A stretch of DNA of 64,000 bases, from NCBI GenBank assembly GCA_007858575.1, contig CP042279.1, forward strand, positions 2,604,001 to 2,668,000, written 5' to 3'. How positions within the stretch are numbered: the stretch's first letter is position 1; each line of letters opens with the position of its first letter. Shown here one piece after another: positions 1-8,658 of this stretch. This DNA comes from Streptomyces sp. WAC08241. GTDB lineage: Bacteria > Actinomycetota > Actinomycetes > Streptomycetales > Streptomycetaceae. The notes beneath the pieces are model-generated. The model had not been told where the DNA came from, made no database searches, and saw only the letters and a list, made by a program, of their open reading frames with translations. Position numbers and translations under genes: made by a program.

Positions 1-123
1 CCTCGTCCGCGAGGGTTGCTCGCCGCGCCGGCTCGGGTACGTCCTGGAGCAGCTCGTCGTCCCCGCGTTCGCGGGGTTGCTCCAGGCCCAGGGGCAGTCG
101 ATCAGGAGGTCGTCGCCTTCCCG
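1..123 (+). CRISPR. Left edge of CRISPR array, cut by window start
   Basis: A truncated repeat ends near base 21 (GAGGGTTGCTCG), a full repeat lies at 56-83 (GTCGTCCCCGCG, then TTCGCGGGG, then TTGCTCC), and a 5' half-repeat-like stretch starts at 109 (GTCGTC) before the inverted-repeat element begins at 124. The repeats have the same orientation as the array beyond the element, so this is one array interrupted by an insertion. The leader and any cas genes would lie to the left of the window. Confidence 0.7.
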
Positions 124-820
124 TGTCCGGTCTCCGTGAGGGTGGCGAGTGTCCCGCTGCTCCTGACGAATTGGCTGGAGCCATGCCGTTACGGCTGGCC
201 GTGCCGGTCGTTGAGGTCGTTATGGCTATGCGTGAAGGTTCTTCCCGGTCCTGCGTGATGTGCAGTGCCGGTCTTCTCGGCGGTACGGCGTATCTGGTCG
301 AAGGTCACCGGGGACGGGGCGCCGGATCCCGGCTCGCTTCCTGATCTGCGCGGCGTGCTACGAGCGGGGGTGTCCGGACCCGGACACGGGCCTGACTCAT
401 GGCGGCCTCCACTCGGCGAACCGAGTCCGCCGAGTGGTGGGCCCTGGCAGGCCGGGCGCGGCCCTTCCACCTCAGGCGTGCGTCGCCGGATGCGGCCTGG
501 TGGTGGTGCGCGGGGCGGAGGCGCTGATGCGGGGAGTGACCTGCTCGCGGGCCTGCCGGACATCCCTCACGCGCAAACGTAACGGGGGCGCGGGTCGGGC
601 CGTTCCTGCGGCGCCTGCGGCGAGACCGTTACGGCTGGGCGTGCAGATTCTGGGTACTGCGATGCCCGGTGCCGCCAGAAGGCCTACCGCCGACGGCAGA
701 CCGGCCAAGCGCGAGACCCGACCGACAGACCAAACAACCCGCACGGACAGCCGTAACGACACGGCCCAGTCGATTCATCAGGATCAGCGGGACGTCCGCC
801 ACCGTCACGGAGACCGGACA
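124..820. mobile_element. 697-bp element with long imperfect inverted ends inside the CRISPR array
   Basis: The left end from 124 (TGTCCGGTCTCCGTGA) matches the reverse complement of the right end finishing at 820. Similarity continues for about 90 bases on each side with scattered mismatches, including a shared CCGTTACGGCTG-type block. Left flank is GTCGTC plus a degenerate repeat start; right flank is a repeat lacking its first few bases, so the element sits inside a CRISPR repeat. It has no transposase and carries a zinc-binding-type reading frame. It could be a MITE-like element, or an inverted duplication of a gene's 3' end and flank. Confidence 0.6.
479..756 (+). pseudogene. Small protein with two Cys-rich zinc-knuckle-like units, frame-broken
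   Basis: Lies within the inverted-repeat element. One frame gives a C-x3-C unit followed about 30 residues later by TCSRACR. After a frame change near 600 a second unit reads CGACGE, then GYCDARCRQKAYRRR, and ends HGQP-stop at 754-756. CxxC plus CxxxCR pairs followed by a basic helix are typical of small zinc-binding proteins in Streptomyces accessory DNA. The opposite arm, read on the minus strand, also ends HGQP-stop near 189, so the two arms may carry the ends of related genes. Start unknown; function unknown. Confidence 0.4.
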
Positions 821-1027
821 TCCCCGCGCCCACAGGGGTTGCTCCCTCGACGTGTCCTCGGCATCCCCCATCACCCCGTCGTCCTCGCGCCCGCGGGGTT
901 ACTCCCTCGACCGGCTCGCCTGTGGGCTGACCGTTCAGTCGTCCCCGCGCCCGCGAGGGTTGCCTCCGCAGGCCTTGGTACCCGGAGCCGAGGCCGCGTC
1001 GTCCTCGCGCCTGCAAGGAGTTGCTCC

Positions 1028-1049
1028 CACATACGGATATCCGTATGTG
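1028..1049. repeat. Perfect 22-bp palindrome in a CRISPR spacer (copy 1)
   Basis: The spacer after the repeat at 998 begins with CACATACGGAT followed directly by its reverse complement, a perfect palindrome. The next repeat starts almost immediately, so this spacer is only about 22 bases. The same palindrome heads another spacer at 2403. Confidence 0.8.
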
Positions 1050-2402
1050 ACGGCCCCGCGCCTGCGGGGTTGCTCGGCGGGCTTACTCCTCACCCTGGAC
1101 GGTCTCCTGTCGTCCTGCGCCCGCGGGGTTGTCCGATCGGCGGAAGCTCCGCCCGCCCCTGCTGCTGTCGTCCCCGCGCCTGCGGGGGTTGCTCCCTACG
1201 GAGGGACGGACGGGTCCTTGGTGGTTCTTCGTGCCCGCGCCCGTAGGTTGTGCTCGCTGCGCGAGGCCGAGCTCGCCGGATACGACGGGTCGCCTCCGTC
1301 CGCAGGGTTACGTCGTCCCCGCGCCTGCGGGGTTGCTCCTTGTGATCGAGTGGGTCTACACCAAGGGCATGTCGTCCCCGCGCCCGCGGGGTTGCTCCTC
1401 GCCCGCCTCGCCCACGCCATCCACCTCGTCGTCGTCCCCGCGCTCGCGGGGGTTGCTCCCAGGACTCCGACATCGCACGGGCAATCATGGCGTCGTCCCC
1501 GCGCCTGCGGGGTTGCTCGCCGCGGTGGTCGGCACGCTCCTCGGGTTGCCCGTCGTCCCCGCGCTCGCGGAGGTTGCTCGGCGTGGCTCATCTTGAGCGC
1601 GCCGACGCTCAGGTCGTCCCCGCGCTCGCGGGGTTGTCCGGTCACGGCGGCGGAATTGCCCGCCGTGGTGCCGTCGTCACCGCGCCCGCGGGGTTGCTCG
1701 TTGGCTACTCTGACGGCATGACGAGCCGATCGGTCGTCCCCGCGCCTGCGGGGGTTGCTCGCGCCTGACGGTGGTGGCCACGTCGGTACCGGAGTTGTCC
1801 CGCACCCGCGGGTGTTGCTCGGAGACCGTGAGGAAACCCGCACGGCCGCACTTGTCGTCCTCGCGCCCGCGGGTGTTGCTCGGGCAACCACGTCACCCGC
1901 GTGGGCCAGGCCCTGTCGTCCCCGTGCCCACGGGGTTGCTCCTCGGCAGTAACAAGCGGCACCCGACCGTCGGCGTCGTTCCCGCGCCCGCAGGGGTTAC
2001 TCGCGATCGACCCTGTACGAGCTTATGGACACGGCGTCGTCCCCGCACCTGCGGGGTTGTCCGAACGGGCTTGCGCAGGACGGCACCGAGGCGGTGTTGT
2101 CCCGCGCCCGCGGGGTTGCCCCAGCTTCTGTTCGCCGGCCACGAGCGACGCAGTGTTGTCCCCACGCCCCCTCACCGACCCGGAACACCAGCCGGGTTGT
2201 CCCCGCGCCCGCGGGGTTGCTCGACCAGCGCACGGAGGCCGAACGCCTCTCGGAGTCATCTCCGCGGCTGCAAGCATTGCTCAAGCTCCGAGTCCCGGGG
2301 CGTCGGCCCCGCTCGTCGTCCCCGCGCCCGCAAGGGCTGGCTCCGTGTTCTTCCACGTGTCCGCGATCTCTGCACTGTCGTTCCCGCGTCCGCGGTTGCT
2401 CC

Positions 2403-2424
2403 CACATACGGATATCCGTATGTG
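2403..2424. repeat. Perfect 22-bp palindrome in a CRISPR spacer (copy 2)
   Basis: Identical to 1028-1049 and also placed directly after a repeat 3' end (TTGCTCC). Here the spacer runs on to about 32 bases before the next repeat at 2436. The shared sequence suggests two acquisitions from one palindromic site, or duplication within the array. Confidence 0.8.
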
Positions 2425-2520
2425 AAGACTCCGGGTCGTCCCCGCGCGGGGTTACTCGAACCGGATCCGCTCCCGCATCGTCAGCGCCCGGTCGTCCCTG
2501 CGTCAGCGGGGCTGCTCGTC

Positions 2521-2646
2521 GGCGTGGGCGCCTGCGTCCGTCACCCCCGATGGCCAGACTTACCTCGGTCCCCGAACTCGGAATCGTCCGAACCCCTCAC
2601 ACCCCGCCGTTAGACTCCACCCCAGCCACCGCATCTTGACAAGAGA
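2521..2646 (+). other. Repeat-free, less GC-rich spacer between two CRISPR blocks
   Basis: No repeat of either family is visible between the repeat at 2491 and the one at about 2647. The stretch is less GC-rich than its surroundings and contains TTGACAAGAG at its right end, just before repeats of a different family begin. It is placed where a leader for the downstream block would be, but it is short for a leader and I see no gene in it. Confidence 0.4.
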
Positions 2647-2950
2647 ATCCATCCCCGCAGATGCGGGGTCTTCCGGTATCGAGCAGATCCTCGGCAACGT
2701 CGACACCGTCCTCCCCGCCGACGCGGGGTGTACCGACCGACCTGATCGTCTTTCTCCGCGTCACCGTGTCCTCGCTACCGACGCAGGGGTGTTCCGATCG
2801 CCTGGTTTATCCGGCCCTGGAGCAGGATGTCTTCCCTGTCAGTGCGAGGGCGCTCCGTAGCTGAGGCCGCCGCGCGCGAGCTGGATCTCGTCCTCCCCAC
2901 CGACACGAGGGTGTTTCGACGGACAAGACACATGGGAGGTCAGCGACTGG
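2647..2950 (+). CRISPR. CRISPR block with a second repeat family (5 repeats)
   Basis: Repeats at about 2647, 2708, 2768, 2829 and 2890 follow a different consensus: GTCCTCCCC, then GCCGACGCGGGG, then TGTTCCG. Spacing remains about 61 bases. This form also looks like a type I-E repeat, so the block seems to come from a different array or to be an alternative repeat lineage. From 2951 the repeats return to the first family. Confidence 0.7.
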
Positions 2951-4950
2951 GTTCTCCCCGCCTCCGCAGGGGTTGCTCCCTCGCGACCGTCGACGAGGAC
3001 GGCGAGGCGTCGTCCACGCGCTCGCGGGGATTGCTCACCGAAGGCGGCCCGCGCCCCGCACCGCCCGAAGTCGTCCCCGTGCCCACGAGGGTTGCTCCTC
3101 CGTGATCTCATTCTTCACCTCCCTGCCGGGGTCGTCCCCGCGTCCGCAGGGGTTGCTCCTGGATGCCGTTGCTGGTCGGGACACCGGCCCAGTCGTCCCC
3201 GCGCCTGCGGGGTTGCTCGAGCCGGCGGATCTCCAGCGGGCTCGGGGCGATGTCGTCCCCGCGCCCGCGGGGTTGCTCCCGCTTCCGGTATGTGGTCGAC
3301 GGCCGACCATCGTCGTTCCCGCGTCCGCGGGGTTGCTCGTCCACGACAGCCGCGACCGGCACTAGCCGTCGACCGCGCCCGCGCCCCCGCCCGCGAGGGT
3401 TGTCCGCCCTCGGCCACGGCCACTTCGTAGGCGGAGGCGTCGTCCCCGCGCTCGCGGGGTCGTCCCCGGACTGGACGGACACGTTCGCGGACGTGCCCGG
3501 TCGTCCCCGCGCCCGCGGAGGTTGTCCGGCGGCTCCGAGCTGTACCCGGGCGTTGGTCGTGTCGTCCCCGTGCCTGCGGGAGTTGCTCGCCCTTGCGGAT
3601 GAGCGTGAGGGTGCCGAGAGCGTCGTCCCGCGCCCGCGGGGTTGCTCGCTCGGTGCACTGGGCACAGACCTCTTCGGACAGTCGTCCCCGCGCTCGCGGG
3701 GGTTGTTCGATGTCCGTCATGAACGAACGCGCCCCGTAATGGTCGTCCCCGCGCCCGCCGGGGTTGTCCGAGAAGGCGCCCCGTCCCGAGTCGCTCGACG
3801 GCGTCGTCCCGCGCCCGCGGGGGTTGTCCGAGGTCGGGCATGTGATGCTCCTAGTGGTCAGGGTCATCCTCGCGTCCGTGGGGGCGTTCACCGCTGGCCC
3901 CCGAGCCCCCGGCCGCGTCGTCCTCACGTCCACGGGGGTTGTCCTGCACGGCGGGATCATCGATGAGCTGTTCGTGTCGTCCCCACGCCCGCAGGGGTTG
4001 CTCAAGGTGGGCACCCGCCCGGAGGTACACCTCGTCGTCGTCCCCGCACCCGCGGGGTTGCTCCCGCACGCCCCGCGCGCTCCAGGTCTCCGCCACGTCG
4101 TCCCCGCGCTCGCGGGGTTGCTCCTAGAAGCGCTGCCAGGCAGGGCCACTCACGACGCCGTCCCTGCGCTCGCGGGGGTTACTCGGTCGAAGGAATCCTC
4201 CCGTTCCACGCCTACGTGTCGTCCCCGCATCCGCAGGGGTTGCTCGAAGGCCGCGTTCCCCGCGTCCGCCGTCCCCGAGTCGTCCCCGCGCCCGCAGGGG
4301 TTGCGCCGGCACGATGTCGAGATTGATGTCGGACAGGCCGTCGGCCCCGCGTCTGCGGGGTTGCTCGCACCAGGCGGTCGAGGCCAAGCTCGCGGTCGTT
4401 CCCGCTCCTGCGGGGTTGCTCCTGCTGCCGGGTGCTGAGGGTGATGGCTCCGTCGTCGTCCCCGCGCCCGCGGGGGTTACTCCGAACTCCGCGACGGGTG
4501 GCTCGGCACCGTCCAGTCGTCGCCGCGCCCGCGGGGTTGCTCGGGCCCCGCCTGGCGGTCGGTGCGGACCGTGTGGTCGTCCCGCGCCCGCGGGGTTGCC
4601 CCCACATTCCCGTCGGGGTCCGGAGCCAGCGCACGTCGTCCCCGCGCCCGCGGGGTTGCTCCCCGAGCACGAGCGGCCGGACCCGGACCCGGAGTCGTCT
4701 CCGCGCCCACGGGGTTGTCCAGGAAGTTGAGCGACCGGGCCGACGCCGAGAAGGTCGTCCCCCGCACCTGCGGGAATTGTTCGCTCACGCCGGCGTAGCG
4801 CGAGCTCTACGACACGTCGTCTCCGCGCCTGCGGGGTTGCTCGACGGGGTACACCCAGAGCTTCGGCGCGGTCCCGTCGTCCCCGCGTCCACGGGGTTGC
4901 TCGCCGCCCCTCCCGCGCCACGAAGGCGTGAGAGGTCGTCCCCACGCCCG
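2951..4950 (+). CRISPR. CRISPR array, second long block (about 34 repeats), ends in mid-repeat
   Basis: Repeats of the first family recur at 3009, 3070, 3131, 3192, 3252, 3312, 3439, 3500, 3561, 3622, 3681, 3742, 3803, 3862, 3917, 3976, 4037, 4097, 4156, 4218, 4279, 4338, 4396, 4455, 4516, 4576, 4635, 4694, 4754, 4816 and 4876. The last starts at 4935 and stops after its first 16 bases, where transporter coding sequence begins. Several repeats keep the hairpin by paired changes (CCCCGTG with CACGGGG). Transcription is expected left to right, as for other I-E repeats in this orientation. Confidence 0.85.
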
Positions 4951-5347
4951 CCCTGGCCTTGCTGCTGATCCCGCTGTCGACCGGGCCGGTCACCGCCGTC
5001 GCCCTGGTCTTCCTCATGGCCCTGGCCGGGTTCACCGTCAACCCCGTGGTCACCGCGCTCGCCGTCCGCTTCGCCGGCGACGCCCCCACCCCGACCTCGG
5101 TGCTGACCACCTCCGCCTACAACACCGGCATCGCCGCCGGCTCCGCCCTCGCCGGAACAGCCCTGGACTCCTCCCTCGGCCTGACCGGACCGGCCCTGGT
5201 CGGCGCCCTCTCCGCCACCCTCACCCTCCTGCCGCTCATCGCCCTCGCCCTCACCGGCACCCGGCGCCCGGCCCGGATCGTCACCCAGCGCACCACCCCG
5301 GCCCCCGCCCCGACGGCGCCACTGCACCGGTGCCCTCGCGGCACTGA
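4947..5347 (+). pseudogene. MFS transporter, C-terminal fragment
   Basis: From the broken CRISPR repeat the frame reads LLIPLSTGPVTAVAL, then FAGDAPTPTSVLTTSAYN and LVGALSATLTLLPLIALAL, the last transmembrane helices of a drug-efflux MFS protein. Everything before roughly the last 130 residues is missing and there is no start codon. The frame shifts near 5300 and the likely stop is at 5345-5347. The repeat's GTC GTC CCC ACG CCC reads in frame into the transporter, so the joint lies within a few GC-rich bases. The SDR gene follows 50 bases downstream and was probably co-transcribed with the intact transporter. Confidence 0.75.
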
Positions 5348-5397
5348 CCCACCCCCGGGCCCACCCCTACGGCCCGCTTCTCGATCGGAGAACGCCC

Positions 5398-6162
5398 ATG
5401 ACCGTCACCTTCGACTTCACCGGCAAGACTGCCTTCGTCACCGGCGCCGCCGACGGCATCGGACGGGCCACCGCCTCGCCTTCGCCCGCGCGGGCGCACG
5501 GGTCGCCCTCGCCGACCTGTCCGGCGACGGACTGCGCGAGACCGCCCGCCTCATCGAGGCCGACGGCAGCGAATCCCTCACCCTCACCTGCGACGTCACC
5601 AGCGAGGACGATGTCCAGGCCGCGGTCGACCGGACCGTCGAACACTTCGGGAGCCTGGACGCCGCCTTCAACAACGCCGGCGTCGAACAGCCCGTCCAGT
5701 CGGCCGCCGACACCACCAAGGACGACTGGGACCGCATCCTCGGCGTCAGCCTCACCGGAGCGTTCCTGTGCACCCGCGCCCAGATCCGCCAGATGCTCCG
5801 CCAAGACGGCGGCGGCGCGATCGTCAACGTCTCCTCCGGCGCCGGCATCAAGCGCTTCCAGGACCAGGGCGCCTACGCCGCCGCCAAGCACGGCATCATC
5901 GGCTTCACCCGCTCCGCCGCCCTCGACCACGCCGCACAAGGCATCCGCATCAACGCCGTCTACCCCGGGATCATCGACACCGAGATGATCCGCCGCTTCG
6001 GCGACACCCGCCCCGGCGGACGCGAAGGACTCATCGTCGACGAACCCGTCGGCCGCCTCGTCACGCCCGAGGAGATCCTCCGCCGTCCTCTGGCTCTGCT
6101 CCACCGACGCCGCCTTCAACACCGGCACCGCCCTCGTCGTCGACGGTGGCCAGACCACCTGA
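5398..6162 (+). CDS. SDR-family NAD(P)-dependent oxidoreductase
   Basis: A classical short-chain dehydrogenase of about 254 residues. Visible motifs are the cofactor-binding TGAADGIGRATA, the DLSG strand end, NNAGVEQ, the catalytic YAAAKHGIIGF (Tyr and Lys) and the typical C-terminus TALVVDGGQTT. ATG at 5398 follows CGGAGAAC. The frame breaks near 5473, where one C seems missing before the LAFARAGARVAL helix, and again near 6080. Substrate cannot be told. It follows an MFS gene fragment, an arrangement common in small detoxification or resistance operons. Confidence 0.8.
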
Positions 6163-6303
6163 ACCCGCCGGCATCCCCGTAGCCACCTCGCACAACGCCG
6201 GTGAGGGCTCGGGCGAACAGCCCTCTGCCCGGAGCCGACCGAATACGGAATACCCGGCGCCCCTTGTCGATTGGTTCTCCTAGAAGACGCGGGAGGGGCA
6301 TTG

Positions 6304-7236
6304 GTGGCGGAGCTGATGTTGTTCCGGCGGGACGCCGACGGACGGGACGTGGAGCTGTCTGGTTCGACGGTGGCGCTGGAGGTGGAGCTGCAGCGGCGGG
6401 TCGAGGCCGGCCTGGAGCAGATGCTCGGGATCCGGTTCCTGGCGTCGGAGTATCCGACCGGTCCGTGGCACTGGGGGCGGATCGACACGCTCGGGCTGGA
6501 CGAGAACGGCAGCCCGGTGGTGATCGAGTTCAAGAAGGGCTCGGACAGCGGGGTGCTGTCCCAGGCCGTCTCCTACCTGTCCTGGCTGGAGTCGGCGCAC
6601 CACGAGTTCGAGGCGCTCGTGCGGAAGGTGCTGGGCGCGGAGGCGGCCGAGTCGATCGACTGGCGGCGCCCGCGGATGGTCTGCGTCGCGGCCGGCTTCT
6701 CCCACCACGACCGGGTGGCGGTGCAGCGGCTGCCCGAGCGGATCGACCTGGTGCGCTACCGGATCTTCGAGGGCGGTCTGCTGAGCCTGCTGCACATCGA
6801 CTCTCGCCCGGCTCGCCGAGCGCCGCTTCGTCCCGGCGGAACCGCGAGCGGGAGGCGGTGGTCGGCGGCCCGCCGGCGACCTCGGTGGCTCCCCGCCGGC
6901 AGGCGCCGGGCTCGTGCCGGAGTGCTTGCGGGACCTGTACGCCGAGCTGGACGAGGCGCTCACGGCGTGGGGCGAGGTCGAGGTGGTGCCCTCAAGCACT
7001 ACATCGCCTACCGGCGGCTGGTGAACGTGGCCTCCGTGATCTTCCGTCCGAAGCACGGAGCGATCCTGGTCTACCTCAGACTCGACCCAGACTCGGTCGT
7101 GCTGGAGGAGGGCTTCACCCGGGACATGCGGGGCATCGGGCACCTGGGGACCGGGGACCTGGAGGTCCGTCTCGTCTCGGCGGCGGACCTGGAGAAGGCG
7201 GCGGCACTGATCCGCCGGGCGTTCGAGGCGGCCTGA
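6304..7236 (+). CDS. NucS-like PD-(D/E)XK nuclease domain with C-terminal DUF5655
   Basis: The N-terminal half reads MLGIRFLASEYPTGP, then GRIDTLGLDENGSPVVIEFK, the Asp and Glu-x-Lys pattern of NucS/DUF91 nucleases, followed by QAVSYLSWL and ERIDLVRYRIFE. The C-terminal part (KHYIAYRRLVNVASVIFRP, then DLEVRLVSAADLEKA) matches DUF5655, a common partner of this nuclease domain in actinobacteria. GTG at 6304 is preferred because GGGAGGGG lies 5 bases upstream; TTG at 6301 is possible. At least two frame changes lie between about 6800 and 6990. The role could be DNA repair or restriction; the methyltransferase converges on it from the other side. Confidence 0.7.
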   Translation: MAELMLFRRDADGRDVELSGSTVALEVELQRRVEAGLEQMLGIRFLASEYPTGPWHWGRIDTLGLDENGSPVVIEFKKGSDSGVLSQAVSYLSWLESAHHEFEALVRKVLGAEAAESIDWRRPRMVCVAAGFSHHDRVAVQRLPERIDLVRYRIFEGGLLSLLHIDSRPARRAPLRPGGTASGRRWSAARRRPRWLPAGRRRARAGVLAGPVRRAGRGAHGVGRGRGGALKHYIAYRRLVNVASVIFRPKHGAILVYLRLDPDSVVLEEGFTRDMRGIGHLGTGDLEVRLVSAADLEKAAALIRRAFEAA

Positions 7237-7244
7237 CACAACGA

Positions 7245-7289
7245 GAAGGGCGGTTGGAGCATCGGTTCTCGATGCTCCAACCGCCCTTC
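7245..7289. terminator. Perfect 20-bp hairpin between convergent genes
   Basis: Arms 7245-7264 and 7270-7289 are perfectly complementary around a 5-base loop (GTTCT). It begins 9 bases after the nuclease stop and 45 bases after the methyltransferase stop on the other strand. Symmetry and position suggest a bidirectional terminator. Confidence 0.85.
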
Positions 7290-7333
7290 GGCGTCTGCGG
7301 CCCGCCGGCTCCGGGCTCTGTCCGGTCTCATGG

Positions 7334-8079
7334 TCACGCCTCTGGGCCGGCCAGGTCGAAGTCGTCCTTCGTCAGCTCGGCGCGCAGCCGCTCCTCGGCG
7401 ACGTCGGCGTAGTGGGAGGACAGCTCGACGCCCACGAAGTGGCGTCCTCGCGCAGGGCCGCGACGCCCGTGGAGCCGCTGCCGGTGAACGGGTCGAGCAC
7501 GGTGCCGCCCTCGGGGCAGACCTGGACGAGCTGCCGCATCACCTCGACGGGCTTCTGGGTGATGTGGACCCGGCTCTTGCGGGGCTGCGAGGCGATGTAG
7601 TGGCCGGGCAGGTAGAGGTCGCGCGTGTTGTCGAGGGAGCCCTTGACGCCCCAGACGATGAACTCGGAGTCCTGCTTCGGCCCGCCCTTGCGGGGCCGGC
7701 TGGAGGGCTTGATCCACGGCATCGTGCCGCTCCAGGTCCAGCCGGCCATCTGCAGGGCGTCGGTCGTGGTCGGTTCCTGGCGCCAGTCGGTGAAGACCAT
7801 GGCCACCGCGTGCTCGGTCGAGGCCCGGTACGACTCGGTCAGCAGCTCGGTCAGCCAGGAACGGTAGGAGCGCTGGTCGCGGTTCTCGCCGGGGAAGTTC
7901 GCGAGGTCGTGCGCCGAGTTGCTGGTGACGTACTTGGCACGCGCGGTGCGTCCGGTGCGGTCGGCGCTGGTGCGTCCGCCGGAGTTGTACGGCGGGTCGG
8001 TGATCACCGCGTCGACGCTCTCGTCCGGGAGGGACTTCAGGACGGTCAGGGCGTCGCCTCGGTGCAGCGTGTAGGTCAT
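7334..8079 (-). CDS. Site-specific DNA methyltransferase (N4-cytosine or N6-adenine type)
   Basis: MTYTLHRGDALTVLKSLPD is followed by the catalytic motif DPPY (residues about 30-33), and near the C-terminus by TQKPVEVMRQLV, then LDPFTGSGSTGVAAL, the SAM-binding motif. The order DPPY before the FxGxG motif fits the beta class of amino-methyltransferases. The frame changes near 7440; the last part reads FVGVELSSHYADVAEERL and stops at 7334. It could be orphan or pair with the convergent nuclease. A palindromic motif shared with other upstream regions lies about 100 bases before the start. Confidence 0.85.
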
Positions 8080-8658
8080 GGAAGGGCCTTTCTCAGGGCG
8101 TGGCGGGTCCGCTCCCGCTCCGGGCAGCGCTCAACGGCGTTCTTCCGGGGTGGGGTTGTGCCGGAGGTTAGCGGCGATCTCCGGCCGGGCCTAACGAGGC
8201 GGTTCGGGCCGACGGCCCGGGTGCAAGGGTCGTTTGGTGCGGCCGGAATCCCGGTCTACTGTCTCGCCGTGTCACCGGGAAAGAGCCCCGCTCCACCCCT
8301 GTTGACCTGTGCTTTTCCGTGCTGTCTCGTCCAATCGAGCGGTACGAAGGGCACGTTGCCCACGCGTTTCCCGATGCCGTCCGGAGGTCCTCGTGTACTG
8401 CCTGAGATTACGAGCGCGGCTGGCTGCCGCGCGTGACCTGAGACCGGCGTCCGGGAGCTACCAACTCCCTTGACCCGGGCCCGCCCGAGCGGCGGATGCA
8501 CATCGGCGCGGTGCCGGCGGCTTTGCACGAGAAGTCGGCACCGCGTCTCCTACGAACCCCCGAGGAGCCGCTGCGATGCAGCATGCCCTGAAACGCCCGT
8601 GCCCCGATCCGTCGCCGTCACTCGGCCGGCACCGCCGCCCCGGTGAGCGGCGGCGGCG
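8080..8658. other. Intergenic region between divergent methyltransferase and transfer operon
   Basis: About 580 bases without a convincing gene; open frames here lack family features and ribosome sites. It should hold promoters for the methyltransferase leftwards and the transfer operon rightwards. The GCC-rich motif CCGGCCGGGCC at 8181 recurs upstream of other genes in the element. Confidence 0.5.
8181..8205 (+). promoter_or_regulatory. Shared GCC-rich motif, copy 1
   Basis: GATCTCCGGCCGGGCCTAAC here resembles GATCTCCGGCCGGGCCAAAT at about 23945 and CCGGCCGGGCCAAACC at 33556. It lies about 100 bases upstream of the methyltransferase start. Possibly a binding site for an element-encoded regulator. 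Confidence 0.4.

Larger units (their letters stand above)
821..2520 (+). CRISPR. CRISPR array, first long block (about 30 repeats)
   Basis: Repeats recur about every 61 bases, for example at 878, 938, 998, 1109, 1167, 1371, 1431, 1492, 1552, 1613, 1733, 1915, 2036, 2196, 2315, 2436 and 2491. The common form starts GTCGTCCCC, has the dyad CGCGCCCGCG and ends GGGGTTGCTC, followed by spacers near 33 bases. This is the hairpin repeat type of subtype I-E systems, written in the usual orientation. Repeats vary in the loop, stem and 3' end throughout, and some are badly degraded (1226, 1286, 2155, 2255). Spacing is irregular at 1286-1312 and 2155-2196. No cas gene is in the window. Confidence 0.85.

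Noticed and set aside
124..820. The inverted-end element as two CRISPR leaders back to back
   Set aside because: Repeats on both sides have the same orientation, so a divergent leader pair does not fit.
669..4438. Long open frames on both strands across the CRISPR region, rich in Arg, Pro and Gly
   Set aside because: They are translations of the repeats (PRPRGC, ARGRR patterns) with period about 20 residues and no start sites or families.
8256..8528. 90-codon minus-strand frame in the intergenic region
   Set aside because: No ribosome site, no recognisable domain, and it starts within sequence of no coding bias.
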